Assembly (NCBI GenBank): GCA_036258055.1
Contig: DATAEK010000317.1
Location: forward strand, 1-64,000
Direction of reading: 5' to 3'
Source of the DNA: DATAEK01 sp036258055
GTDB lineage: Bacteria; Acidobacteriota; Vicinamibacteria; Vicinamibacterales; 2-12-FULL-66-21
Length of the DNA stretch: 64,000 nt
In this document: positions 35,348 to 43,282 of the stretch, piece after piece
Layout of the letters: the number at the start of each line of letters is the position of its first letter
Position numbering within the stretch: position 1 is the stretch's first letter
Notes under the pieces: model-generated
Databases searched by the model: none
What the model saw: only the letters and a program-made list of their open reading frames with translations
Told to the model about the DNA's origin: nothing
Translations under genes and position numbers: made by a program

Positions 35348-35901
35348 CGAATGACGATCTCGGGTGAACCCCAGAGCGCGAGGTCGTTGCGCTGGTCGGA
35401 GCCTTTGCCCGGAGGGCTCGCGTAGGTGTTGAAGATCAGATCCACTTCTTCGCCGCCGTAGGCGGAGAGATCCACCATCACCGGAATCCATCGCCGGTCG
35501 GCGGTATTGCCGAAGGGGTTCACGTACTGGGAGAAGAGCTCGTCGGAGGCCTTCCCATCGGAGATGAGGACCATGAACTTGACGCCGTCACCTTCCTGCG
35601 TCCAGGCCTCCGGCTTCAATCCGACCGACACCGACAGCCACCCATCGTCGGGAATCCGCATCTTCTTCCAGATGATGCGCGTGCCGGCGGAGACCGGCGG
35701 CGCAATGGCCTTCTTCGTGTCGCCGTTGAGGGTCGCATCCACGACGGCGAACCCCGCCGGATCGGGTCGCTTTTCTGCGCTGGCGAACGTGGTGAGCAGA
35801 TTGACGGCACCGCCGCTTCCGGCACGGCGGAACAGCCACCAGCCGACGATCACGACGAGAATGACGACGACGGCCGTGACGACCGCGCGATTACCCTTCA
35901 T
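35344..35901 (-). CDS. Membrane-anchored periplasmic protein of unknown function
   Basis: A 185-residue protein with one N-terminal helix (about 8-25, VVTAVVVILVVIVGWWLF) and no cleavage motif, followed by a soluble beta-rich domain with many Trp and Asp. WLSVSVGLKPEAWTQEGDGV and VMVDLSAYGGEEVDLIFNTY resemble the jelly-roll carbohydrate-binding strands seen at the end of YfhO-like glycan proteins. This is a resemblance rather than an identification. It is coupled to the aminotransferase by a 4-nt overlap, suggesting a role in the same glycan process. Confidence 0.6.
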   Translation of the reverse strand: MKGNRAVVTAVVVILVVIVGWWLFRRAGSGGAVNLLTTFASAEKRPDPAGFAVVDATLNGDTKKAIAPPVSAGTRIIWKKMRIPDDGWLSVSVGLKPEAWTQEGDGVKFMVLISDGKASDELFSQYVNPFGNTADRRWIPVMVDLSAYGGEEVDLIFNTYASPPGKGSDQRNDLALWGSPEIVIR

Positions 35902-35978
35902 ATGATGTTGTATGCCTCCGAGACCGACATTCTAGTGCAGAAGACGCTGGCGGTCGTCGCGGTCCGCAGTCCGCCCTC

Positions 35979-36017
35979 TACCATTTGCCCTACCATTTAC
36001 CATTTGCCATTTACCAT
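35979..36017 (-). repeat. Tandem ATGGTAAATGGCAAATGG-type repeat tract
   Basis: On the minus strand this tract reads as repeated ATGG(T/C)AAATGG words, closely matching the plus-strand tract at 2684-2716. It begins 6 nt after the smpB stop and lies before the 35901 gene. Two similar copies in non-homologous intergenic positions suggest a dispersed chromosomal repeat. Confidence 0.65.
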
Positions 36018-36022
36018 CCGCG

Positions 36023-36499
36023 TCAGCGGCTCCTGCGTTCCTTGACGGCCGCGCGGGTCTCGCGATCCGTTTCGCGCCGCTTGATGGTCTCCCGTTTGTC
36101 GTGGGCTTTCTTGCCCTTCGCGAGGCTGATGGCCACCTTGACCCGGCCGTCCTTGAAGTAGACGCGCGTGGGCACCAGGGTCATGCCCCGCTCCACGGTC
36201 TTCCCAATCAGCTTTCTGATCTCCTGGCGGTGAAGGAGCAGCTTGCGGCGTCGCGTGGGCTCGTGATCGGCGTAGCCGCGGTGACTGTAGGGACTGATGT
36301 GGACGTTGTAGATCCAGACCTCACCCCCTTCGACGCGGCCGAAGCTGTCGCGAAGGTTCACGCCCCCGTCGCGAATGGACTTGACCTCCGTGCCCAGCAG
36401 TGCTATCCCCGCCTCGAACGTCTCGATGATGTGGTAGTCGTGAAACGCCTTGCGGTTTTCCGCGACGCTCTTTTGCGCCTGTTCGCGCTCGGTCTTCAT
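36023..36499 (-). CDS. smpB: tmRNA-binding protein SmpB
   Basis: A 158-residue protein that delivers tmRNA to stalled ribosomes in trans-translation. Features: ENRKAFHDYHIIETFEAGI, the OB-fold GTEVKSIRDGGVNLRDSF, EVWIYNVHISPYSHRGY, RRRKLLLHRQEI, and the Lys/Arg-rich C-terminal tail from about residue 130 (KGKKAHDKRETIKRR) that enters the mRNA channel. Length is normal. The tmRNA gene itself was not found nearby. Confidence 0.97.
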   Translation of the reverse strand: MKTEREQAQKSVAENRKAFHDYHIIETFEAGIALLGTEVKSIRDGGVNLRDSFGRVEGGEVWIYNVHISPYSHRGYADHEPTRRRKLLLHRQEIRKLIGKTVERGMTLVPTRVYFKDGRVKVAISLAKGKKAHDKRETIKRRETDRETRAAVKERRSR

Positions 36500-36628
36500 T
36501 TCGGTGATTGGGCTCGCTGTCCGCTGGGGTTCTTCGCCCTTCGCTGCCCGCAGACCGCTGCTCGCGGCCGTGGGCGCACTACCAACGATATCGCGTTATC
36601 GCGGCAATCTAATGTCGTGCCTCCGACA

Positions 36629-37534
36629 CTAGGAATTGCGCACCTGAGTCATGTCTGCTGTCGCCAGCCGCGCGGCTAGCCGCACGGCTTCGATCAGGCT
36701 GGACGGATCCGCGACGCCTCGGCCGGCGATGTCGAAGGCCGTCCCGTGATCGACGGAGGTCCGGATGATGGGCAACCCGAGCGTGACGTTCACGGCCCTT
36801 CCGAACGCCACCAGTTTGATCGGAATGAGCCCCTGATCGTGATAGCAGGCGATCACCGCATCGAATTCGCCTCGCATGGCGCGGTTGAAGAGCGTGTCGG
36901 CTGGAAATGGACCGGACACGTCGATGCCTTTCTCCCGACACGCCGCGACGGCGGGGCGGAGGATCCGCGCTTCTTCCTCGCCGAACAATCCGTGCTCGCC
37001 GGCGTGAGGATTGAGGCCGGCCAGGGCGAGCCTGGGTGACGGCACGCCGAATCGCGGGAGCTCGCGCGCCGTGAGGTCGATCGTCTCCTCGAGGCGGGCT
37101 TGCGTCAGAACGCGGGGGACTTCCGCGAGCGCGACGTGCACCGTCGCCAGCACCACACGCAGCGCTTCGGCGTAGAAGAGCATCGCCACGCGAGGCGCGC
37201 CGGTCAGGTGCGCGAGGAGCTCCGTGTGTCCGGGCCAGGGCAACCCCGCGGCAGCGAACGCTTCCTTGTTGATCGGCGCCGTTGCGATGGCCGCGATGCG
37301 CCCGGCGACGGCATCCTCGACGGCATGTACGATCGCGTCGTAAGCCGCCTTCCCCGCCGCCGCGCTGACACGTCCGCGCTCGAAAGTACGCAGCTGCTCG
37401 TCGGCGACCACACCATAGATGATCGGCTCGCAGACCGCGTGAACTTCGGGATCATCAGCGGCTTTTCGCGCGATTTCAGGACCGATGCCAGCGGGATCCC
37501 CGGCCGTGATCCCGACGCGCGGACGAACGGTCAT
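36629..37534 (-). CDS. pdxA: 4-hydroxythreonine-4-phosphate dehydrogenase PdxA
   Basis: A 301-residue NAD-dependent metalloenzyme of pyridoxal phosphate synthesis. It opens with GITAGDPAGIGPEIARKA. The metal-site histidines are in PWPGHTELLAHL, LNPHAGEHGLFG and ACYHDQGLIPIKLV, and the C-terminal TSVDHGTAFDIAGRG is characteristic. The start is ATG 37534, right after the RicT stop. The frame remains open 276 nt upstream inside that gene, but the family begins here. It lies in a holB-ricT-pdxA minus-strand run. Confidence 0.96.
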   Translation of the reverse strand: MTVRPRVGITAGDPAGIGPEIARKAADDPEVHAVCEPIIYGVVADEQLRTFERGRVSAAAGKAAYDAIVHAVEDAVAGRIAAIATAPINKEAFAAAGLPWPGHTELLAHLTGAPRVAMLFYAEALRVVLATVHVALAEVPRVLTQARLEETIDLTARELPRFGVPSPRLALAGLNPHAGEHGLFGEEEARILRPAVAACREKGIDVSGPFPADTLFNRAMRGEFDAVIACYHDQGLIPIKLVAFGRAVNVTLGLPIIRTSVDHGTAFDIAGRGVADPSSLIEAVRLAARLATADMTQVRNS

Positions 37535-37536
37535 CG

Positions 37537-38382
37537 TCAATGTCCGCAGCCGCCGCTGCCACAGGAACCGCAGCCGTGCCCTCCCGGGCCGGTTGGATTG
37601 CTGCAGCTCCCGCACCCGCCCTCGTCGGCGCATCCGCCGTGGACCACCCCCTTGCCGTTCGGGAGCTCGTACCGCAGACAGCACTTCAACCGGCCGCACA
37701 TCCCGGACAGCTTCGATGGGTTCAGACTCAGGTTCTGCTGTTTGGCCATCTTGATCGAGATGGGCTCGAAGGTCTGCAGCCAGGTCGTACAGCAGAGTGG
37801 GCGGCCGCAAGAGCCGTAGCCGCCGAGCATCCTCGCCTCGTCGCGGACGCCGATCTGCCGCATCTCGATGCGGATCCGGAAGTGCGCCGCGAGGTCGCGG
37901 ACGAGCTCGCGAAAGTCCACGCGTCCTTCGGCGGTGTAATAGAAGATCATCCGCGAGCCGTCGAAGAGCTGCTCCACACGGGTGAGCTTCATCGGCAGCC
38001 CGCGCTCGCGGATCTTCATCAGGCAGATCCGATGCGCCTCGCGTTCGCGCTGCTCGTGCTTCAGCCGGAGCAGAACGTCCTCTCGCGTTGCCCGGCGGAT
38101 CACGGTCTGTGACGACTCGTCCTCGGGCTTCTTGCGTGACGCCAACGCGGCAACCGCGCGCGTCACGGTGCCAACGGCTGGCCCCTCGGGCGTGGTCACG
38201 ACAACCGCGTCACCGGATGCGAAGGGCTGAGGAGCCGCCCGAGGTGCGGGTGCGGGCTCGGGCTCGGCGCCGCTGGGAGGCGGGTGTGTGTCGAATGCGA
38301 GGTCGGGAAGGAGGAACGTGTACGTTCGACCGACCGGCGCGAATTTGACGCTGACAAACGGGCGGTCTGGCCCGGAGCTCAT
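37537..38382 (-). CDS. PSP1/RicT-family protein with Cys-rich tail
   Basis: A 281-residue PSP1-domain protein (YaaT/RicT type). The conserved cysteine motifs are GYGSCGRPLCCTTWL and SGMCGRLKCCLRYE. In Bacillus, RicT belongs to an Fe-S-containing complex affecting RNA processing and development. The role in Acidobacteriota is unproven. The N-terminal approximately 70 residues are a short beta domain followed by a Pro/Ala-rich linker. The last 35 residues are unusual: Gly, Cys and His only broken by a few others (GGCGSCSNPTGPGGHGCGSC), a likely metal-binding tail. Located between holB and pdxA, with a 2-nt gap to pdxA. Confidence 0.88.
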   Translation of the reverse strand: MSSGPDRPFVSVKFAPVGRTYTFLLPDLAFDTHPPPSGAEPEPAPAPRAAPQPFASGDAVVVTTPEGPAVGTVTRAVAALASRKKPEDESSQTVIRRATREDVLLRLKHEQREREAHRICLMKIRERGLPMKLTRVEQLFDGSRMIFYYTAEGRVDFRELVRDLAAHFRIRIEMRQIGVRDEARMLGGYGSCGRPLCCTTWLQTFEPISIKMAKQQNLSLNPSKLSGMCGRLKCCLRYELPNGKGVVHGGCADEGGCGSCSNPTGPGGHGCGSCGSGGCGH

Positions 38383-38425
38383 GACGGATCTCTATGACGG
38401 CCGCACCGGGCGCGTCGACGCCGCG

Positions 38426-39523
38426 TCAGATCTGAAAGGCGAGCCAGTCTGCGACGATCTTCGGGCTCGCGTTTCGATCGAGCGCAGCCAGCGCACGGTC
38501 GACCGCCGAAAACGCGCGAACGGCGCGGTCGCTGTCGAACGCCTTCGCCAGACCACTCAAGAGCGGCCGGAGATCGGCATTGGCCAGCCAGCGATCGTCC
38601 GCGCGAGAAAGCAGGACGCCAAGGTCACGAAGCAACGACGACAACGCCCGTAAACGCCGCGACAGCTCTTCACGATCCGACGAGGTTCCGAGAAGCGTCC
38701 TCGCGCTGTCGAGCCGTCGCCGGGGATCGGATGCCGTGGCGACACCTCGCAGCATTCCTGCGGCAGCGTCACGCGCCTCGGCGAACTCGTCCGACGCGCC
38801 CTGAAGCGCAACGCCGATGCTGCCGTCTGCGACCGACGCGGCGGCGTGCGCATCGGGGGCAGCGTACTCATGCTGCTGGATCAGGACGTCCGCGATTTCC
38901 CCAGGCTCCAATCGCCCGAATCGCAGCTTCTGACAGCGCGACTGAACGGTGGGCAGCAGCAGGTCAGGCCGCGACGTGACCAGCACGAAGGTCGAGGCCG
39001 ACGGCGGTTCTTCGAGCGTCTTGAGCAGTGCGTTCTGCGCCTCGACGAGAATCCGGTCCGCGTCGTCGATGATGACGACGCGCCGGCGTCCTTCGAAGGG
39101 CCGGTAGCCCGCCCGCTCGATCGCATCGCGGACCTGATCGACCTTGATGGCCCCGGTGTCACCAGGCGCAATCGTCAGCACGTCGGCGTGCACACCTCGC
39201 GCTATCCGCCGGCACGACGCACACACACCGCACGCGTCGATCTCGAACCGCGCGGCGGCGTTGGCGGACGCCGGTGCGGCGGCACGCGAGGGTGGAGGTG
39301 TCTCGACGAGTCCGAAGATGTCGGGTTGTGCGTCGGCATCCGCAGCGCGTGTTTTCGGAAGGGCCTGGCAGTTCACCAGCTGCGCCAGCGCCACGGCAGC
39401 CATCTTCTTCCCTACACCTTCGGGCCCCGCGAAGATCAGGCTCGGCGGCAGGGTCCCGCGCCCCGCTGCGGCCGTCAACAGCTCGAATAGATGACGATGG
39501 CCGGCTATCTCCCGAAAAGCCAT
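38426..39523 (-). CDS. holB: DNA polymerase III subunit delta'
   Basis: A 365-residue clamp-loader subunit. The N-terminal AAA+ domain has AFREIAGHRHLFELL and a P-loop-like FAGPEGVGKKMAAVALA. A zinc-binding group follows near residues 95-105 (CGVCASCRR), then a Walker B-like VVIIDDADRI and the sensor region VLVTSRPDLLLPTVQSRCQ, with the SRC motif. Start is ATG 39523; a TTG two codons upstream is possible. It is divergent from the glycosyltransferase at 39613. Confidence 0.92.
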   Translation of the reverse strand: MAFREIAGHRHLFELLTAAAGRGTLPPSLIFAGPEGVGKKMAAVALAQLVNCQALPKTRAADADAQPDIFGLVETPPPSRAAAPASANAAARFEIDACGVCASCRRIARGVHADVLTIAPGDTGAIKVDQVRDAIERAGYRPFEGRRRVVIIDDADRILVEAQNALLKTLEEPPSASTFVLVTSRPDLLLPTVQSRCQKLRFGRLEPGEIADVLIQQHEYAAPDAHAAASVADGSIGVALQGASDEFAEARDAAAGMLRGVATASDPRRRLDSARTLLGTSSDREELSRRLRALSSLLRDLGVLLSRADDRWLANADLRPLLSGLAKAFDSDRAVRAFSAVDRALAALDRNASPKIVADWLAFQI

Positions 39524-39612
39524 GGGCAAACCGGGGAAAATCGTATCATATCGACACCGCCCGGCCGGCCGGCTGCGACTGGCATCGCCGGCCGCGCGGC
39601 AATCGACACCAC

Positions 39613-40584
39613 ATGCTCTCGCTCGTCATCCCCGTCTACAACAACGAGGAAAACCTGCCTCGCCTGTTCCGCGAGCTGGATCAGTTCGCCGAGCGGCTTC
39701 CTGATGACCTCGAGGTCGTGTTCGTCGTCGATGGGAGTCCTGACCAGTCGCTCCGGATTCTTCAGGAGCGGCTGCCCGCCTGGCCGATCAAGACCCAACT
39801 CATCGAGCTCAGTCGGAATTTCGGTTCGTTTGCCGCAATCACGGCCGGCCTTCATGCCGCGCGGGGCGAGTACATGGCCGCGATCTCGGCCGATCTGCAG
39901 GAGCCGCCCGACCTCGTGCTCGAGTTCCACCGCGTGCTGACCTCTGGCAACGCCGACGTCGTGATGGGCCACCGCGTCGGCCGAGCGGATCCGTATTGGT
40001 CACAAATGCTGTCGGAGTGCTTCTGGAGCCTGTACCGGCGGTTCGTCGTCCGGGACATGCCGAAGGGGGGCATTGACGTCTTCGCCTGCACGAGAGCGGT
40101 GCGGGATCAACTGGTTGAATTGAGGGAAGCGAACACCAACCTGATCGCACTGATCTTCTGGCTCGGGTTCCGCCGTGCGTTCGTCCCGTACGAACGCCGC
40201 GCGCGCCTCGAAGGCCGGAGCGCGTGGACGTTCGGACGCAAGCTGCGCTACGCGCTCGACAGCATTTTCAGCTTCACGGACCTTCCGATCAGAGCGCTGC
40301 TGATCCTCGGGGCGGTGGGTACGACGTTCGCGGTCGTCGCGGGCGTGACTGTCTTCGTGTTCTGGTCGCTGGGGCGTGTGCCCGTCCTGGGTTACACACC
40401 GCTGATGCTCGTGCTGACGTTTTTCGGCGGTCTGACGGCGTTGGGGCTGGGGATCATCGGCCAGTATTTGTGGCTGTCGCTGCAGAATGCCCGCAACCGC
40501 CCGAACTTCATCGTGAAGAGCGTGCGCAGCTTCGATCCGAGCCGCGCCCGGGAATCGCGCGATAACGTGTCACCGGTGCGCTAG
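39613..40584 (+). CDS. Family 2 glycosyltransferase (DPM/GtrB-like) with two C-terminal helices
   Basis: A 323-residue inverting glycosyltransferase. The GT-A domain opens SLVIPVYNNEENLPRLFREL and has DxD-type and acceptor motifs (FVVDGSPD, ISADLQEPPDLV, RNFGSFAAITAG). Two transmembrane helices near residues 228-255 and 262-295 are typical of GtrB/ArnC-like enzymes that transfer a sugar to polyprenyl phosphate. ATG 39613 starts the family pattern; an in-frame opening continues upstream over the holB start. TATCAT at 39544-39549 is a possible -10. It is convergent with the next gene; the stop lies in the palindrome GCGCTAGCGC (40578-40587). Confidence 0.88.
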   Translation: MLSLVIPVYNNEENLPRLFRELDQFAERLPDDLEVVFVVDGSPDQSLRILQERLPAWPIKTQLIELSRNFGSFAAITAGLHAARGEYMAAISADLQEPPDLVLEFHRVLTSGNADVVMGHRVGRADPYWSQMLSECFWSLYRRFVVRDMPKGGIDVFACTRAVRDQLVELREANTNLIALIFWLGFRRAFVPYERRARLEGRSAWTFGRKLRYALDSIFSFTDLPIRALLILGAVGTTFAVVAGVTVFVFWSLGRVPVLGYTPLMLVLTFFGGLTALGLGIIGQYLWLSLQNARNRPNFIVKSVRSFDPSRARESRDNVSPVR

Positions 40585-40589
40585 CGCGT

Positions 40590-41558
40590 TCACCCTTTGC
40601 GTTTTGACATTTCCGTCAGGAACTCATCGTAGTCGCGGATGTAGTCGGCAGGATCGTAGTGATCCGACGCGAAGACGAGGAGCAACGCGGAGGGTGAGTA
40701 CTTGTACTGCACGGCCCACGTCATCGCAGGCAGATACAGCCCTGTGTGTGGACCGTCGAGCACGATCTCCTCGCTGGCGCTGCCGTTGTCGACGACGACT
40801 GACAACGAGCCGCGCAGGCACACGAGAAACTGATGGCACTGGCGGTGCGCATGCTCGCCGCGCACGTCCTTTCCCGGGACGTCGAAGACGATGAAGTAGC
40901 GTCTCGGCGTAAAGGGAATCTGAGCCGGAAACTCACCCGCTGCGAGGCTGCCGCGCAGATCCGTGACCAACGTCATGCGGTGAAGCGTGACGCCGGGTAC
41001 AGAGGTCGGCACGATGGCACTTTCGGCGTCGCGGCGGACCGCCGTCGATTCGCGTTCGGGTCGCCGCCGCGCGTCCACGTAACCGACGATCTGCGCCGGG
41101 TTGCCTGAGACCACGGCACGTGGCGGCACATCGTGCGTGACGACCGAACCGGCGCCGACCATCGCCTTGGCGCCGATACGGAGGCCCGGCAGGATGGCAG
41201 CGCCCCCGCCGATCGACGCTCCCTTCCCGATATGCGTCTGAAGCACGGTCGCCAGATGGTGCTTGCTGCGCGGGTACTTGTCGTTCGCGAACGTCGCGTT
41301 CGGCCCGATGAACACGTCGTCGCCTATCCGGAGACCGTCCCAGAGCTGCACGCCGCATTTGATCGTGACGCGATCGCCGATCACGACATCGTTCTCGATG
41401 AACACGTGATCGCAGATGTTGCAGTCCTCGCCGATGGTCGCGCCCGGCAGCACGTGGGCGAATGCCCAGACGCGCGTGTTCGCCCCGACGCTCCGGCTCT
41501 CGCAGAGAGCCTGCGGATGCACGAAGACTCCAGCCTCAGTCGCCTTGTTGTCCGGCAT
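40590..41558 (-). CDS. Bifunctional sugar N-acetyltransferase / 3,4-ketoisomerase (WxcM/FdtD-like)
   Basis: A 322-residue two-domain protein. Residues 10 to about 165 are a left-handed beta-helix acetyltransferase with hexapeptide repeats (IGEDCNICDHVFIENDVVIG, then GNPAQIVGYV). Residues about 185-320 are a cupin similar to FdtA/WxcM dTDP-sugar 3,4-ketoisomerases, with the His-rich core GEHAHRQCHQFLVCLRGS. Known bifunctional relatives act in dTDP-3-acetamido-3,6-dideoxyhexose synthesis: the cupin makes the 3-keto sugar, an aminotransferase adds the amine and the beta-helix acetylates it. A DegT aminotransferase lies at 34214. The specific sugar is unknown. Confidence 0.88.
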   Translation of the reverse strand: MPDNKATEAGVFVHPQALCESRSVGANTRVWAFAHVLPGATIGEDCNICDHVFIENDVVIGDRVTIKCGVQLWDGLRIGDDVFIGPNATFANDKYPRSKHHLATVLQTHIGKGASIGGGAAILPGLRIGAKAMVGAGSVVTHDVPPRAVVSGNPAQIVGYVDARRRPERESTAVRRDAESAIVPTSVPGVTLHRMTLVTDLRGSLAAGEFPAQIPFTPRRYFIVFDVPGKDVRGEHAHRQCHQFLVCLRGSLSVVVDNGSASEEIVLDGPHTGLYLPAMTWAVQYKYSPSALLLVFASDHYDPADYIRDYDEFLTEMSKRKG

Positions 41559-41638
41559 GCGAATCGCTCGATCCTATCGTCCTTTACCGTATGCCGGCAA
41601 CCGCACAGCCCGATCTCGACGATGCCCGTGACATACTG

Positions 41639-43282
41639 ATGTCTCGATTCATGGCTGACCGTCACGCGTCAGGTCCGACGCCAGCCCGCGTACACACTTC
41701 GCTCATCATCGCTCTCGGACTCCTGGCCGTCGGTGCACTCGTCGTCCGCGTGGCCTCGATCGCCGAGCCGCTCGGCATCGACCAGAGCCTGTGGGCGTCC
41801 GCGGTGCGCGGCATGTCGAAAGGACAGCTGCTCTATCGGGATGTGTGGGAGCAGCGGCCGCCCGGCATCTACTGGATCTACCTCGCCGGCTTTCAACTCT
41901 TCGGCTGGAGCGCGTCCACCGTCGCGTGGCTCGACATCCTTGCCGCCACGGGCACCACGTTGCTGCTGTGGGCGATCGCGCGCCGGCTCGCTGGTTCGAT
42001 CGCAGGCCTGACGGCCGCCGCGCTCTACGCGGTCCTGACGATGCCCGCGTGGCTGTTTCGATACGGGGGCTTTCTCGAGCGAAGCGTCTGCGAGACGTTC
42101 ATCGCGGTGTGTGTGTCGCTCAGCGCCTGGTGTGCGGTCCGATTCGTCGACCGGCGATCCGTCCTCGATGCCTGGGGAATCGGCCTTTTCGCGGGCGCTG
42201 CCGTGGTACTCAAACCCAATGCGGGTCTCTATCTGCTCGCGGTGCTCGTCTGGACAGTGCTGTATTCGCGTCGCTCCGCCGCGGAACCGCTCGCGTCGTT
42301 GATCCGACCGATCGTGATCGCCTGCGCGGCCACCGCCATTGTGCCGATCCTGGCGCTTCTCTGGCTGTGGCGGCTGGATCTCCTGCACGAGGCGCGCATC
42401 GCTGTGATCGACTTCAACCGCTTCTACGTCTCACAGGGGTTCACGGTCGGGGGCTACGCCGTGGATTTCTCGAAAGCCGCGTGGCTGCGGATGAAACAGG
42501 ATCCGCTGTGGCTCGCGGGTGGGATCGGCGCGCTGTTCGCGATCTGGGACGTCGCGCGAACCCGTCGGCTGCCACCTCTCGCGGGCCTCGCCGTCATCTG
42601 GGGCGGCACCGCCGCGCTCGTCATCGTCGTCAACGGCGCGCGCCTCTACAACACCTACTTCCTGCAGGCGTATCCCCCACTCGCGCTGCTCTCGACGTGG
42701 GTGCTGATCGAGGCCTCGCGCGTCTCGCGGCCGCGGCGTTACGTGAGCCTCGCGACGGCCGCGCTCATGGCAATCCTGCTGGTGCATCGCAGCTACGCCA
42801 CGAAGGTCTTTGGATCGGCACTCGAGGATTTCGACAGCCTGCGCGGCCGCTCGAATCGCACTGCGTACCTCGAACGCTTTGGCGGCTACGCCAACAATCG
42901 CGGCTACTCCGCGCGCGCCAACGCGGAGCTCGCGGACTACGTTCGCGAGCATACCGCGCCCGCCGATCAGGTATTCCTTTTCGGGATCAACGGCGCCGGC
43001 GTGTATTTCGCGGCGGATCGACTGACAGCGCATCGATTCCTGCGGGTGAACTTTTTCGTCGAAACCAATTTCCCGGATCGGCGATTCCGGCTGGATGCCG
43101 TGCTCGACGATCTGGCGGCGAGAAAGCCGCGCTATATCATCTTCGAGCGCCTGAATTCGGGATCCGAGATGGGGAAGGCCGCGGATGGCCTGCCAGAGCA
43201 GCCGGCCGTTCTGCGGCTGCTGAGCAGCTATCAGAAGGACGTGCAGATTGAGGATTTCACCCTGTATCGGCTGATCGACTGA
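41639..43282 (+). CDS. Membrane glycosyltransferase, family 39-like (PMT/ArnT superfamily)
   Basis: A polytopic protein of about 547 residues with roughly ten helices. The first periplasmic loop carries the acidic substrate-binding pattern GIDQSLWASAVRGMSKGQLLYRDVWEQRPPG (quoted in part as LYRDVWEQRPPG), typical of C-type GTs using polyprenyl-phosphate sugars. ATG 41639 is chosen because it leaves 80 bp from the divergent gene; ATGs at 41591 and 41651 are alternatives, and none has a clear Shine-Dalgarno. The C-terminal soluble part includes NRGYSARANAELADYV. Its TGA abuts the TGA of the convergent PBP1A gene. Confidence 0.78.
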   Translation: MSRFMADRHASGPTPARVHTSLIIALGLLAVGALVVRVASIAEPLGIDQSLWASAVRGMSKGQLLYRDVWEQRPPGIYWIYLAGFQLFGWSASTVAWLDILAATGTTLLLWAIARRLAGSIAGLTAAALYAVLTMPAWLFRYGGFLERSVCETFIAVCVSLSAWCAVRFVDRRSVLDAWGIGLFAGAAVVLKPNAGLYLLAVLVWTVLYSRRSAAEPLASLIRPIVIACAATAIVPILALLWLWRLDLLHEARIAVIDFNRFYVSQGFTVGGYAVDFSKAAWLRMKQDPLWLAGGIGALFAIWDVARTRRLPPLAGLAVIWGGTAALVIVVNGARLYNTYFLQAYPPLALLSTWVLIEASRVSRPRRYVSLATAALMAILLVHRSYATKVFGSALEDFDSLRGRSNRTAYLERFGGYANNRGYSARANAELADYVREHTAPADQVFLFGINGAGVYFAADRLTAHRFLRVNFFVETNFPDRRFRLDAVLDDLAARKPRYIIFERLNSGSEMGKAADGLPEQPAVLRLLSSYQKDVQIEDFTLYRLID

